From: Bacteroidales bacterium
Lineage (GTDB): Bacteria; Bacteroidota; Bacteroidia; Bacteroidales; F082
Length of the DNA: 64,000 nt
Reading direction: 5' to 3'
Assembly (NCBI GenBank): GCA_030690365.1
Contig: JAUYGX010000097.1
Coordinates: 42,220-106,219, forward strand
Shown here in pieces: positions 8,360 through 17,135 of the stretch. Each line of letters opens with the position of its first letter. Position 1 is the stretch's first letter. A program made the translations under genes and the position numbers. The notes beneath the pieces were generated by a model that searched no databases, was not told the DNA's origin, and saw nothing but the letters and a program-made list of their open reading frames with translations.

Positions 8360-8818
8360 ATGAAAAAAGTGAATTTATTACAGATTGTTGAAAGCTTTCA
8401 TCAGCTTTACCCCAGTAAATCGGTGCTTTATTACACCGAAGACGGCAATGTGTTTTTAGAAAAATCACCTGCAATAAACCATGCACTCAAGAGTGGGCAA
8501 AAATGGTTTACCAGCGACAAAAGAAAAGAAGCTGAAGAAGCTGGTGCCAAGGCCGCTGAAGAAGCTGCGATCAAAGCTGCCGAAGAATACGCAGTAAAAT
8601 CCGCTGAAAATTATGCCAAAGATGAAGCAGATTTGAAAGTAGAAACCCTTGTTTCACCCTTAAAAAAACTGGCAACAGTTGATCTGGTAACCATCCACTA
8701 TCACGATGCCCTTGAACTTGCCAAGGACCTGGATCTTGAACTCACCGACAAAAAGAAAGCTACCGTAATGGAAGCGCTCGAAGCAAAGATTGAATCATTA
8801 ACCAAAAACAACGAGTAA
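8360..8818 (+). CDS. Ala/Glu/Lys-rich phage protein of unknown function
   Basis: 152 residues. The middle (residues about 54-90) is a low-complexity Ala-Glu-Lys helix (EAEEAGAKAAEEAAIKAAEE). The C-terminus (LKKLATVDLVTIHYHDALEL) may form a small helical domain. It lies between the holin and the tail sheath, on the same strand with four-base gaps. I do not recognise a family; similar cryptic proteins often sit at the start of phage tail modules. Confidence 0.6.
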   Translation: MKKVNLLQIVESFHQLYPSKSVLYYTEDGNVFLEKSPAINHALKSGQKWFTSDKRKEAEEAGAKAAEEAAIKAAEEYAVKSAENYAKDEADLKVETLVSPLKKLATVDLVTIHYHDALELAKDLDLELTDKKKATVMEALEAKIESLTKNNE

Positions 8819-8820
8819 TC

Positions 8821-10050
8821 ATGTCACGACCTGATGTTAAATTGAACCTTACCAACGGCAACCTGGGCCGTGAAGTCGCCAGCAAAGATGGCGTCGCTCT
8901 GCTGATTGTCAGTGCTGTTTCTGTTGTCGACAAGTTTGCGCTTGGAGATGTAATAGGGCCTATTTACAAACCCGAAGATGCGGACGCTTATGGCATCAAT
9001 GCTGCTTACGACCTTGCCAACACCTTGCTGGCGTATCAGCACATTGTTGATTTTTATGCCGAAGCAGGTAATGGTGCGCCCCTGTACCTGATGCCTGTGG
9101 CACAGACCGTGACCATGGAAGAAATTTGCGATAAAACCAAAACATATGCTGCCACAGCCATTGAATCGCTAAATGGCGAAGTTCGACTGGTAATTGTTAC
9201 TCGTGTGCCTGATGCCGGTTATGCAGCAACTGTGCTAAATGGGTTGGATGATGATGTGATTGCAGCCGCTATCAAAGCTCAGGCGTTGGCAGTAGCCAGC
9301 TTTGCCGCTTTCCGTCCGGTAAGCTTCTTAATTGAAGGCCGCGACTATCAGGGTGTGCCCGGATCAGCTTTAGATTTACGAAGTCTGGCCGATGGACCCA
9401 ATGCCAACCGTGTAGGAATTGTAATATCTGCCGACCCGGATGTGAGTGCCGCCGATGCCGATCACGCTGCTTATGCAAACGTTGCCCTTGTGGGTGGCCG
9501 TTTGGCTTCGATAGGAGTGCAGCGCGATCCGGGACGCGTGCGCGATGGTGCTTTGAATGTCACCAAAATGGGATTGTCTGACGCGTCAAATGTGGACGAT
9601 GTAAGCGAAACCGACCTGGTTGCCTTGCACGACAAAGGCTACATCTTTGGCTGGAAGCATACCGGATTGGCAGGATATTACATCAACATGGGACATGCAG
9701 CCTGCCCCATAGCCGACGATTACGCTTACCTCAGCCGTGGACGGACCATCGACAAAGCTGCCCGTTTAATTCGCCAGGTATACATTCAGGATCTCCTGGA
9801 TGAAATAGAAGTGGATTCAGATGGTAAACTATCCACCGGAGTTATCAAGAACTTCCAGAGCCGTGGCGAAAGCACCATCAGAACCAACATGCTGGCCAAA
9901 AAAGAAGCTTCAGGCGTGGGTGTGTATGTCGATCCCGCTCAAAATGTACTATCAACCGACAAGTTAATTGTCGAGCTTAAAATAACCCCAATGGGGATTG
10001 CAAAAGAAATTGTTGTTAACCTGGGATTTACTAACCCCGCAACCGCTTAA
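8821..10050 (+). CDS. Tail sheath protein (DUF2586-type)
   Basis: 409 residues. The N-terminal part (MSRPDVKLNLTNGNLGREV) and the layout fit the DUF2586 sheath family known in Bacteroidota phages and contractile systems. The C-terminal third (GYYINMGHAACPIADDYAYL, then IDKAARLIRQVYIQDLL) fits the conserved polymerising core of sheath proteins. It shows that the phage has a contractile tail. It is followed after four bases by the tube gene, the usual sheath-tube order. Confidence 0.85.
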   Translation: MSRPDVKLNLTNGNLGREVASKDGVALLIVSAVSVVDKFALGDVIGPIYKPEDADAYGINAAYDLANTLLAYQHIVDFYAEAGNGAPLYLMPVAQTVTMEEICDKTKTYAATAIESLNGEVRLVIVTRVPDAGYAATVLNGLDDDVIAAAIKAQALAVASFAAFRPVSFLIEGRDYQGVPGSALDLRSLADGPNANRVGIVISADPDVSAADADHAAYANVALVGGRLASIGVQRDPGRVRDGALNVTKMGLSDASNVDDVSETDLVALHDKGYIFGWKHTGLAGYYINMGHAACPIADDYAYLSRGRTIDKAARLIRQVYIQDLLDEIEVDSDGKLSTGVIKNFQSRGESTIRTNMLAKKEASGVGVYVDPAQNVLSTDKLIVELKITPMGIAKEIVVNLGFTNPATA

Positions 10051-10054
10051 TATC

Positions 10055-10471
10055 ATGATCAACGGAAATGAATACGCCTTTGAAGACATCCAGTGTGTAA
10101 TCAATGGCATCTCGCTCGAAGGCTTTATCGACGTTCGCTACGGAGCCACCAAGGAACATACCAACATCCACGGCAGGGGCAATGTGCCCGTTGCCATGGG
10201 ACGTGGTAAAAAGGATGCCACAGCCGGCAAACTCGTGATCCTTCAAAGCGAATTTGAAGCCTTCCAAAAGGCCACCCCTCCCGGAATGGACCCAACGGAC
10301 TGGTTGCCCTTTATTATGACCGTGAGTTATGCCCCCATTGGCGGCGTTCCTGTAACGGATGTAATCCCCTTCTGCCGTGTAAACCAGTACGAAAAAGGCA
10401 TGAGTACCGAAGATGGCAACATGACCATCGAGCTGGCACTTACCACCGGCATACCTGAACTTAACGTTTAA
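10055..10471 (+). CDS. Tail tube protein
   Basis: 138 residues from ATG 10055, the first ATG after the sheath stop; the longer frame overlaps the sheath gene and is unlikely. It is beta-rich (FEDIQCVINGISLEGFIDVR) and ends with ELALTTGIPELNV. Size and position directly after the sheath match Mu-type tube proteins, which stack as hexamers inside the sheath. Confidence 0.8.
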   Translation: MINGNEYAFEDIQCVINGISLEGFIDVRYGATKEHTNIHGRGNVPVAMGRGKKDATAGKLVILQSEFEAFQKATPPGMDPTDWLPFIMTVSYAPIGGVPVTDVIPFCRVNQYEKGMSTEDGNMTIELALTTGIPELNV

Positions 10472-10489
10472 CCAAATAAATTAACCACC

Positions 10490-10813
10490 ATGAAAAAAGT
10501 TCCTTACGACCAAAACACATTAACCGACCTGACTGTTGAACTAATTGAAGAGTTCAAAAAGCAGTATAAAGGTGTTTTTCAAATTACTGTTGAAGACAAG
10601 AAGTGCTTTTTGCACACTCCTGACCGGCATATATTAGATGCCGCATCTGCCGGATCTAAAAAAGCGGATTCCAAATTCAACGAAATTTTAATGAAAGGCT
10701 CCTGGCTGGCAGGTGACAAAGAACTCGTCGAAGATGACGACTACTTTTTTGCCGCAGGAAAGCAACTCACTGAACTCATCAATACCAAAGAGGCGCAACT
10801 AAAAAAGTTGTAG
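10490..10813 (+). CDS. Tail assembly chaperone, short form
   Basis: 107 residues, located between tube and tape measure, the standard place for tail assembly chaperones that coat the tape measure during tail assembly. It ends KEAQLKKL. The last codons are AAA AAG preceded by A, which is the classic A AAA AAG slippery heptamer (10801-10807). The zero-frame stop (10811-10813) follows immediately. Confidence 0.8.
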   Translation: MKKVPYDQNTLTDLTVELIEEFKKQYKGVFQITVEDKKCFLHTPDRHILDAASAGSKKADSKFNEILMKGSWLAGDKELVEDDDYFFAAGKQLTELINTKEAQLKKL

Positions 10814-11010
10814 AGGTCTGGCGGGTTGACAGGGGTACTTCGCAGCGCAGGTTAATTAATGCACAACTGCGGTATTACTTCAGGATGAGCCAGGCCGAAG
10901 TGGATGAGCTGGACGACGACACCTGGGCAATGTACTGGAACGATTTGATTTGGGTGCGTAACCAGGAGAAAGAAAAGAGTTTGGCAGGATTAAGAAAATT
11001 TGGAATGTAA
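10807..11010 (+). CDS. Tail assembly chaperone, frameshift extension (-1 frame)
   Basis: After a -1 slip on A AAA AAG the frame is open for 67 codons up to TAA at 11008-11010, six bases before the tape measure gene. The fused product would be 173 residues (106 zero-frame plus 67). The extension (RYYFRMSQAEVDELDDDTWA, then MYWNDLIWVRNQEKE) has the aromatic, acidic character of the T domain of G/GT-type chaperones. The frame has no useful start of its own, so frameshifting is the natural reading. Confidence 0.8.
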   Translation, partial: VVEVWRVDRGTSQRRLINAQLRYYFRMSQAEVDELDDDTWAMYWNDLIWVRNQEKEKSLAGLRKFGM

Positions 11011-11016
11011 AAAGCC

Positions 11017-12822
11017 ATGAGCACAAGGGACCTATACTTCAACATTATCGGTAAAGATAAAATGAGCAGCACCATGAATTCAATAAATGGTGCTTCTTTA
11101 AAAACTGAGGCATCCCTTGGCAGGGTTTCCAGCCAATCAAATACCTTAAAAGCGAACATTAGAGGTGCTGCAAACGAAATACCCGTGCTTGGTGCCGGGC
11201 TTCGATTCTTAACTAATCCACTTGCCATGGCTGCTGGTGGAGTTGCTCTTTTAGCCGCCGGATTTAATGGGGCAGCAAATGAAGCTGCAAAGTTTAATTC
11301 CACTTTCAGGGAGTTGAAAAACCTTAATCTGGATAAATCTGCCCAACAAATTAAAGATTTAAAATCAGATGTTTTAGGGCTCTCAGCTGAGAAGGGATTT
11401 GATCCATTTCAAACCAGCAGAGGTTTTTACGACATCCAATCCGTTACAGGAAAATTTGGGCAGGAAGTAAAACAGATTGTAAGTAAACAAGGCGAGTTTG
11501 CAAATGTATTCCAGGCCGATTTTAATAAATGGATCGAAGGTACAGGAAAGGCAATGGCCAACTATGGCTTTAAAGCTGACAAACTGGATGAGTTCAACCG
11601 ATCGGCTTATGCAACTGTAAATGTAGGTTCAATTACATTTGATGAACTTGCCCGGTTACAGGCAGTATATGCCGGAGCTGCTGCTTCTGCAAAACAATCG
11701 TTTAATTCTGCCAACCAGTTGATGACTATGTTTACGGTGAAAACTGAAAAAGCAAATGAGGCTGCAACCATGACAAAATCGGCCTTCATCGACTTATTCA
11801 AAGAAACCACTGTAAAGGCGTTTACCAAAGCCGGCGTAGACATGTATGACAAGGTTACAGGGAAGGCAAGGCAGGTAAGCGACATCATGATCGATTTGCA
11901 TAAAAAGTTCATGCAAACGAAGAATGATCTTGCACTTGATAATCTTCGTAACCAATTTGCAGGCAGTGAAGGCCTTAATATGTTGATCCAAACAGCTGCT
12001 GATAAAAGTGGTAATTTTTTACGAACACTTGATCAATTTGACAAGGTAGATTTTAATTTCAACAAAGCACTAAAAGAGGCGAATGAAGATATCACACTTC
12101 TTCAGCAAAAAACAGAAAACTTACTTGCCACATCAAAAATACAATTGGGTGAGGAATTGCTGCCATGGAAATTAAAGTGGGTTCAATTTAGTTTAGAATT
12201 CATGCAAAAGGTTAACATGCTTGTAAATGGGCGCGAAGCTGCTGCCGATTATATCAAACGTGGCCAGGTAGGCGAAGTGAGGGCTGAATACAATGACAAG
12301 TTGGCAAAAGCTCATATAATGTCGAAAGATGACTTTGAAAATAATCAATCTGAATTAGTTGCCAAATATCAAAATGCTCTTGGAATGCGTAATGCATATA
12401 AATCACCTGCCGATTTTCATGAAAAAGTAAATGGTGGAGGAATACGCATGCCCGGTGATGCTAAATTTTCTGAATATACAAGTAGGTGGCAAAGTGTAGC
12501 CGATGAATATAAAAAGTATATCCAGCAGTTCCCGGAGTATAGGTCTCACCCGGAATTGAATCCATTTAAAAGCACGAAATCTGAAGTTGATGGCAATGCC
12601 GCAGGAACAGAAGGTGCTGATGGGAAACTAACCCAGGGCATCAGTGATATTTCCGGTGGCGGGGCAAAGCAAACCAACATCACCATCAGCATTGGCAAAC
12701 TCATGGAGGCCATCAACATCAACACCACCAACCTGAGCGAATCTGCCCCCGAAATTGAAGAAAGAATGACCGAAATACTCATGCGCTCGCTTAACGGTAG
12801 CGCGCAATTATCTAATAACTAA
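11017..12822 (+). CDS. Tail tape measure protein
   Basis: 601 residues. It is helical, with a central hydrophobic stretch near residues 65-88 (FLTNPLAMAAGGVALLAAGF) and long coiled-coil-like regions (DITLLQQKTENLLATSKIQL), ending in a polar segment. It lies directly after the chaperone gene. It sets tail length; at roughly 0.15 nm per residue it predicts a fairly short tail, near 90 nm, an inference from the usual rule. Confidence 0.85.
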   Translation: MSTRDLYFNIIGKDKMSSTMNSINGASLKTEASLGRVSSQSNTLKANIRGAANEIPVLGAGLRFLTNPLAMAAGGVALLAAGFNGAANEAAKFNSTFRELKNLNLDKSAQQIKDLKSDVLGLSAEKGFDPFQTSRGFYDIQSVTGKFGQEVKQIVSKQGEFANVFQADFNKWIEGTGKAMANYGFKADKLDEFNRSAYATVNVGSITFDELARLQAVYAGAAASAKQSFNSANQLMTMFTVKTEKANEAATMTKSAFIDLFKETTVKAFTKAGVDMYDKVTGKARQVSDIMIDLHKKFMQTKNDLALDNLRNQFAGSEGLNMLIQTAADKSGNFLRTLDQFDKVDFNFNKALKEANEDITLLQQKTENLLATSKIQLGEELLPWKLKWVQFSLEFMQKVNMLVNGREAAADYIKRGQVGEVRAEYNDKLAKAHIMSKDDFENNQSELVAKYQNALGMRNAYKSPADFHEKVNGGGIRMPGDAKFSEYTSRWQSVADEYKKYIQQFPEYRSHPELNPFKSTKSEVDGNAAGTEGADGKLTQGISDISGGGAKQTNITISIGKLMEAININTTNLSESAPEIEERMTEILMRSLNGSAQLSNN

Positions 12823-13403
12823 TGATAGCTATTATAGATCTATATTATCAGGCGTTTGGAATCAAAGGAGGAGCATATCCCAAATTTGATACCAACTCAT
12901 CCGTGCCCGATTCGGTGTACATTGACGATATGGATGTTTATGGCAACACCATTGGTATCGATGAAAACAAGTATTCTGTTAAAAGCATTTTTGGCACGCC
13001 CATCCACATGCCTTTTAAAATAGACGATTACTGGCTGCCCAACGAACCTCTCGTCACTTTGACAGGTGGAAAGAACATTGTAAAAACCGTTGTAACGGGA
13101 TTGAAAGGTACTGTAAAAGAAGAAATCAGCACCAACGATATCATGATCGTTATTAAGGGCATCGTAACGAACGATGACAACGACGACTACCCGGAAGCTG
13201 ACATGTCGAATATCCGCAAGCTGTGCGAAGCCGAGGGCATGCGTTCGGTGGTTAATAAGCTGCTGCGCATCTATGGCGTTGACAATATCGTAATTGAGAG
13301 CTATAACATCTTTGGCATTGCAGGCCACCAAAGTCAGCAAGCCTACCAGATCAATGCCTGGAGCGACCGGCCTGTTGAACTAATATTGAGGGAGGGCGTA
13401 TAA
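12822..13403 (+). CDS. Phage protein resembling DUF6046, tail/baseplate region
   Basis: 193 residues. It starts in a TAATG overlap with the tape measure stop. Recognisable parts include VYIDDMDVYGNTIGI, FGTPIHMPFKIDDYWLPNEP and AYQINAWSDRPVELILREG. I associate this pattern with DUF6046, found in Bacteroidota phages next to the baseplate hub. By position it corresponds to the LysM/gp53-like protein that joins tail tube and hub in contractile phages; that role is an inference. Confidence 0.6.
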   Translation: MIAIIDLYYQAFGIKGGAYPKFDTNSSVPDSVYIDDMDVYGNTIGIDENKYSVKSIFGTPIHMPFKIDDYWLPNEPLVTLTGGKNIVKTVVTGLKGTVKEEISTNDIMIVIKGIVTNDDNDDYPEADMSNIRKLCEAEGMRSVVNKLLRIYGVDNIVIESYNIFGIAGHQSQQAYQINAWSDRPVELILREGV

Positions 13404-14347
13404 TGTTAATACTTCAATGTAAAATCAACATCGGAAAGTACGTGTTTAACCACGTTAACCTGGTTACTATCGACAGCAGCCGGGCAAACCTGAGCGATAC
13501 CGCTGTAATAAAATTACCCCAAAAATATGCCGGCAAATACCTTGCTTCTGAAATCAACACAGGCGATGCGGTTGAAATATATCTGGGTTACAAACCCGAA
13601 ATGAAACTGGAGTTTACAGGCTATGTGAGTGAGGTGAATCCCAACATACAGGTTGAAATCAAGTGCGAGGACAGCATGTATAAATTAAAGCAAACAAAGC
13701 CAACACCCTTAAATTATACCGGCGATTTAAAAGGGTTGCTTACCCGTTTGGTTCCCGGATCCACCATAGAGGTACCCGACATGAAGCTGACCAACTTTAA
13801 GGTAGATGGCAAAGGCTCTGTGGCCTACGTGTTACAAAAACTTAAAGAAGGTTTTGGACTTGATATTTACTTTCGTGGCACCACCTTATTTGCAGGATTG
13901 CCGTTAACCGACAGTAAGGCCATTGCCGATCCGCATGTGGTTTACAATCTCGAAAAAAATGTAATTAACCCACAGCTTAATTTTCGCAAAGAAGCAGATG
14001 TAAAGCTGAAGGTGAAAGCCATCTCCATACTGCCAAACAACACAAGGCTGGAAGTGGAAACGGGAGATGCTGATGGAGCTTTGCGCACCCTTCATTTTTA
14101 TAACCTAACCACCACAGCCGAGCTGATGGTGCAGGCTGAACAAACACTCAAGAGTTTGAAATACGAAGGCTTTGAAGGCAGCCTGATGGCCTTTGGTGCC
14201 CCCTATTGCGAGCACGGACAAATTGCCAGCATCGTAGATCCACGCTTCGACAGCCGCAAAGGCAATCACTACATCGACAGGGTTGTGGTAAGTTTTGGCG
14301 AACAGGGTTTTCGCAGACGTGTATTTTTAGGAAGGAGGGCATCATGA
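13403..14347 (+). CDS. Baseplate hub protein (gp27/gpD-like)
   Basis: 314 residues. The organisation fits the gpD/late-control family: a beta-barrel N-terminus (INTGDAVEIYLGYKPEMKLE), a middle insertion domain (AYVLQKLKEGFGLDIYFRG), and a C-terminal barrel (HGQIASIVDPRFDSRKGNHY). Members form the trimeric hub between tube and spike. It overlaps the next gene by the classic ATGA, implying translational coupling to the spike gene. Confidence 0.72.
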   Translation: MLILQCKINIGKYVFNHVNLVTIDSSRANLSDTAVIKLPQKYAGKYLASEINTGDAVEIYLGYKPEMKLEFTGYVSEVNPNIQVEIKCEDSMYKLKQTKPTPLNYTGDLKGLLTRLVPGSTIEVPDMKLTNFKVDGKGSVAYVLQKLKEGFGLDIYFRGTTLFAGLPLTDSKAIADPHVVYNLEKNVINPQLNFRKEADVKLKVKAISILPNNTRLEVETGDADGALRTLHFYNLTTTAELMVQAEQTLKSLKYEGFEGSLMAFGAPYCEHGQIASIVDPRFDSRKGNHYIDRVVVSFGEQGFRRRVFLGRRAS

Positions 14348-14868
14348 CCATTGATGAAAAAATAAGAGAATCCCTTCAGAGCTTTATTAATAGCATGGTC
14401 CCATTGCTCATTCAACCGGCAAAGGTTACGGCTGTCGACATGACAAAACAAACCTGCGATGTTTCTTTTCTAGATCCTGACCTGGCCCCTCACAATGCCG
14501 TTCACCTCACTGCCGGAATCAGCAGCGATTTTGGCTTTGTGCCAGAACCTGAATTGAACTCGGTGGTGTATGTGGCCTTTGTAAACAACGACGAGCAATG
14601 GGCTTTCGTGGCTTTGTTTACCAAATTGGCCAGTTTGAAGCTGCGGGGAGATCAGCATGGCGGGTTGGTAAAAGTTGCTGATAATGTTGACCGACTTAAT
14701 AAAATTGAACAGGACTTAAACAACCTTAAAACAGCTTTTAAATCGTGGGTAACAAGTCCGAATGACGGAGGTGCAGCACTCAAGGCAATTACCGCAACCT
14801 GGTTTGGATCCAGTTTGGAATTGACTAAGCAATCACACATCGAGAATAAAGAAGTACAGCATGGCTAA
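14344..14868 (+). CDS. Baseplate spike/OB-fold protein (gpV/gp45-like)
   Basis: 174 residues from ATG 14344, which overlaps the hub stop (ATGA) and is preceded by a strong GGAAGGAGG ribosome binding site. The middle (KVTAVDMTKQTCDVSFLDPD and ELNSVVYVAFVNNDEQWAFV) fits the OB-fold of spike proteins. The C-terminal helix (VDRLNKIEQDLNNLKTAF) is trimerisation-like. It would cap the tail tube and puncture the envelope. Confidence 0.65.
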   Translation: MTIDEKIRESLQSFINSMVPLLIQPAKVTAVDMTKQTCDVSFLDPDLAPHNAVHLTAGISSDFGFVPEPELNSVVYVAFVNNDEQWAFVALFTKLASLKLRGDQHGGLVKVADNVDRLNKIEQDLNNLKTAFKSWVTSPNDGGAALKAITATWFGSSLELTKQSHIENKEVQHG

Positions 14869-15160
14869 AACGACCGACATATTACTTGATGCTGATTTCG
14901 ACCTTCAGGCAAAGAATGGCGATTTTGTGCTTGGCGATGCCACGTTACAAAACCAACAACTGATTCTACTGAGCCACAAAGGCGAATTAAAACAAGAGCC
15001 TTTATTAGGTGTTGGCCTCCGCAACTATCTGCTTGATGACGCAACCATACACGAGATGCACCAGGAAATTCAAAAACAATTTAGCCTTGATGGGATGACG
15101 GTTAACGAAATTTCAGGGAATAATTGGAGTACAACTAAAATAGATGCCAATTATGAGTAA
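14861..15160 (+). CDS. Baseplate wedge protein (gp25/gpW-like)
   Basis: 99 residues. NGDFVLGDATLQNQQLILLS and KQEPLLGVGLRNYLLDD match the gp25-type wedge, in which the Leu-Gly-Val-Gly turn is typical. It overlaps both neighbours by 8 bp. It would link the baseplate wedges to the sheath initiator. Confidence 0.72.
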   Translation: MAKTTDILLDADFDLQAKNGDFVLGDATLQNQQLILLSHKGELKQEPLLGVGLRNYLLDDATIHEMHQEIQKQFSLDGMTVNEISGNNWSTTKIDANYE

Positions 15161-15725
15161 TGTAACTGCATATTCAAGGCAATCGGTATTCGATATCGCT
15201 ATTCAGGAGTTTGGCTCAATTGAAGCCGTATTTGATTTGTTGGTCGCCAACCCTGGGTTGGCCTTCGACAGTATGATAGCTTCTGGTACTACTTTAAAAA
15301 TTACACCCGCAATTCTTTATAAAGATGTGGTTGATTTTTATCAAAAATATGCTTTAAAACCCGCCACCGGCGACATAGCAGGATTAATTGAATATACAAA
15401 ATCTGATGGAGGCATGATTACAAAAACATACAATTACGATTTGGCAAATGGTAATAATACATTTGATGGCGTACGACTTTATAACTTATCGGACAACCTA
15501 ACTATTCAAATAAACTACATTGCTATCAATACAGGTGTTGTTGTTTACATTGATTCGAGCCTCGATGGTATTAATTACAGCCCTATACCTGATGCAAGCT
15601 ATACGCTTGATGCATCGCTGATGACACATCAATTTTTAATCATAGGATTAACAACTGCATATGTACGATTAAGGGTCGAGAATGCTCAATCAGGTATGAT
15701 TTCTAACATGATAATTGAGGTATAA
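15153..15725 (+). CDS. LysM-like tail protein with a C-terminal beta domain
   Basis: 190 residues from ATG 15153, chosen because it forms an ATGAGTAA overlap with the previous stop; ATG 15144 is also possible. Residues 1-45 (SVFDIAIQEFGSIEAVFDLL then GTTLKITP) are LysM-like, as in tail protein X. Residues about 95-190 form a beta domain (YNLSDNLTIQINY, VYIDSSLDGINYSPIPDASY) that is clearly similar to the whole product of the gene at 17990. Confidence 0.6.
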   Translation: MSNVTAYSRQSVFDIAIQEFGSIEAVFDLLVANPGLAFDSMIASGTTLKITPAILYKDVVDFYQKYALKPATGDIAGLIEYTKSDGGMITKTYNYDLANGNNTFDGVRLYNLSDNLTIQINYIAINTGVVVYIDSSLDGINYSPIPDASYTLDASLMTHQFLIIGLTTAYVRLRVENAQSGMISNMIIEV

Positions 15726-16621
15726 TGGAAAAACGAACACTCACCGAAATATACAATGCCATTGCGCTCGAAAAAGCAAACATGAGCGTATTAAATAGCT
15801 GGTATACTGATAATGCTAATCCGGGAAGTGTGCTCGATGATGAGCAAACGTTACTCGAAGACTTAACATCCATATCTAAGGTGGCCATATGGCGATTATT
15901 TATGTTTATCATCGCGGTGGCGATATGGATTCATGAAGGTTTATGGTTTGTATTTAGGTCAGAGGTTGATACATCAATAGACAAACACCAACCTCACACA
16001 ACACGGTGGTATCAGGAAGAGAGTAAAACATTTCAGTATGGTGACGATCTGGCCTGGAATGCTGAAAAACATCGGTATGAATACGCTGTATATGATAAAA
16101 CAAAACGTATTATACAGCGGTCGGCAGCTTATGAAGGTAGTGGTATTGTCGCAATTAAAGTAGCAAGGTTGTTAAATAATGAACTGGCTGCTCTTGATGA
16201 ACAACAGGAGGCTGCTTTTACCGCTTTTTGGCAAAAAAATAAAGATGCAGGTGTTGTAATAAATATTATTACCTCAGCTGCCGATTTGCTAAAATTAGAG
16301 TATGAAATTTTCTTCGACCCGTTGATCATTGCACCAGATGGTTCGTTGATTAGTGATCCGGCCATTCGCCCGGTTGATGATGCAATTAATAATTATATCG
16401 CCAATCTCGACTTCAACGGACGTTTTCGCCTCGAAAAATGTGATGCATATATTTATGATGTAGTTGGGGTGATCGATTATAAACGTGTTTCGGCCCAAAC
16501 CAAAGCCGGACTAAATGACTATGAAGATATTAATATTTCAAAGGTAGCATTATCGGGTTATTTTATCATTGACCCAGATAATACGCTACAAGATTTAATT
16601 ACATATACAGCTAATGTTTAA
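15725..16621 (+). CDS. Baseplate protein (gpJ-like by position)
   Basis: 298 residues. Its start overlaps the previous stop (TAATG). The N-terminal region has a hydrophobic stretch (KVAIWRLFMFIIAVAIWIHE, about 52-71), and the rest is mixed alpha/beta, ending with VALSGYFIIDPDNTLQDLI. The order gp25, J, I, fibre suggests a gpJ-type wedge component, but I see no firm motif. The hydrophobic segment recalls the membrane-like stretch seen in many gpJ relatives. Confidence 0.58.
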   Translation: MEKRTLTEIYNAIALEKANMSVLNSWYTDNANPGSVLDDEQTLLEDLTSISKVAIWRLFMFIIAVAIWIHEGLWFVFRSEVDTSIDKHQPHTTRWYQEESKTFQYGDDLAWNAEKHRYEYAVYDKTKRIIQRSAAYEGSGIVAIKVARLLNNELAALDEQQEAAFTAFWQKNKDAGVVINIITSAADLLKLEYEIFFDPLIIAPDGSLISDPAIRPVDDAINNYIANLDFNGRFRLEKCDAYIYDVVGVIDYKRVSAQTKAGLNDYEDINISKVALSGYFIIDPDNTLQDLITYTANV

Positions 16622-17135
16622 TACAAATATATATAACGTAAGTCATTTATTGCTTCCTATTGCTTTACGTAAGCCTAAAACAATTGCGTGGTTAAAGATT
16701 TATATAAGTCAGATAAAGCTATTGATGGACATTTTTGTAACCTATCGTGAAGATTCGTTGTTTTTCTTAGCCCACGATAGCCGAGTTATTTATCTTGAAC
16801 ACATCCTTAATTTTCGTTTTAATCCGGCTAAAAACACAGAAGATCCTAATTACGTTGGTAATGGTATTTATATAAGTGATGCTAACACCTCTTCAGAGGT
16901 TTATATTTACAATAAATCGGAAAATGTTGATGTATCTGATGAAACCTTTTTACACAATTCAAGTGGTGAGCAACCATTTGATGAGGTTTATGTGTACAAT
17001 ACAATCCAAACATATGGGTATTCAGGCTTCGTTATCAATGTGCCTACGGTATTCAATATTAACGAAAACAAATTAAAAGCTTTGGTTGAAAGGTTAAAAT
17101 TGGCTGGGAAAATTTACACTATAAAATATTACTGA
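16614..17135 (+). CDS. Baseplate protein (gpI-like by position)
   Basis: 173 residues. It overlaps its predecessor by 8 bp and shares one base with the next start (TGATG). The sequence is aromatic and beta-rich (FNPAKNTEDPNYVGNGIYIS, YIYNKSENVDVSDETF), with a helical C-terminus (NENKLKALVERLKLAGKIYT). No family motif is clear; position between the J-like gene and fibre genes suggests the I-like wedge component. Confidence 0.5.
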   Translation: MFNTNIYNVSHLLLPIALRKPKTIAWLKIYISQIKLLMDIFVTYREDSLFFLAHDSRVIYLEHILNFRFNPAKNTEDPNYVGNGIYISDANTSSEVYIYNKSENVDVSDETFLHNSSGEQPFDEVYVYNTIQTYGYSGFVINVPTVFNINENKLKALVERLKLAGKIYTIKYY

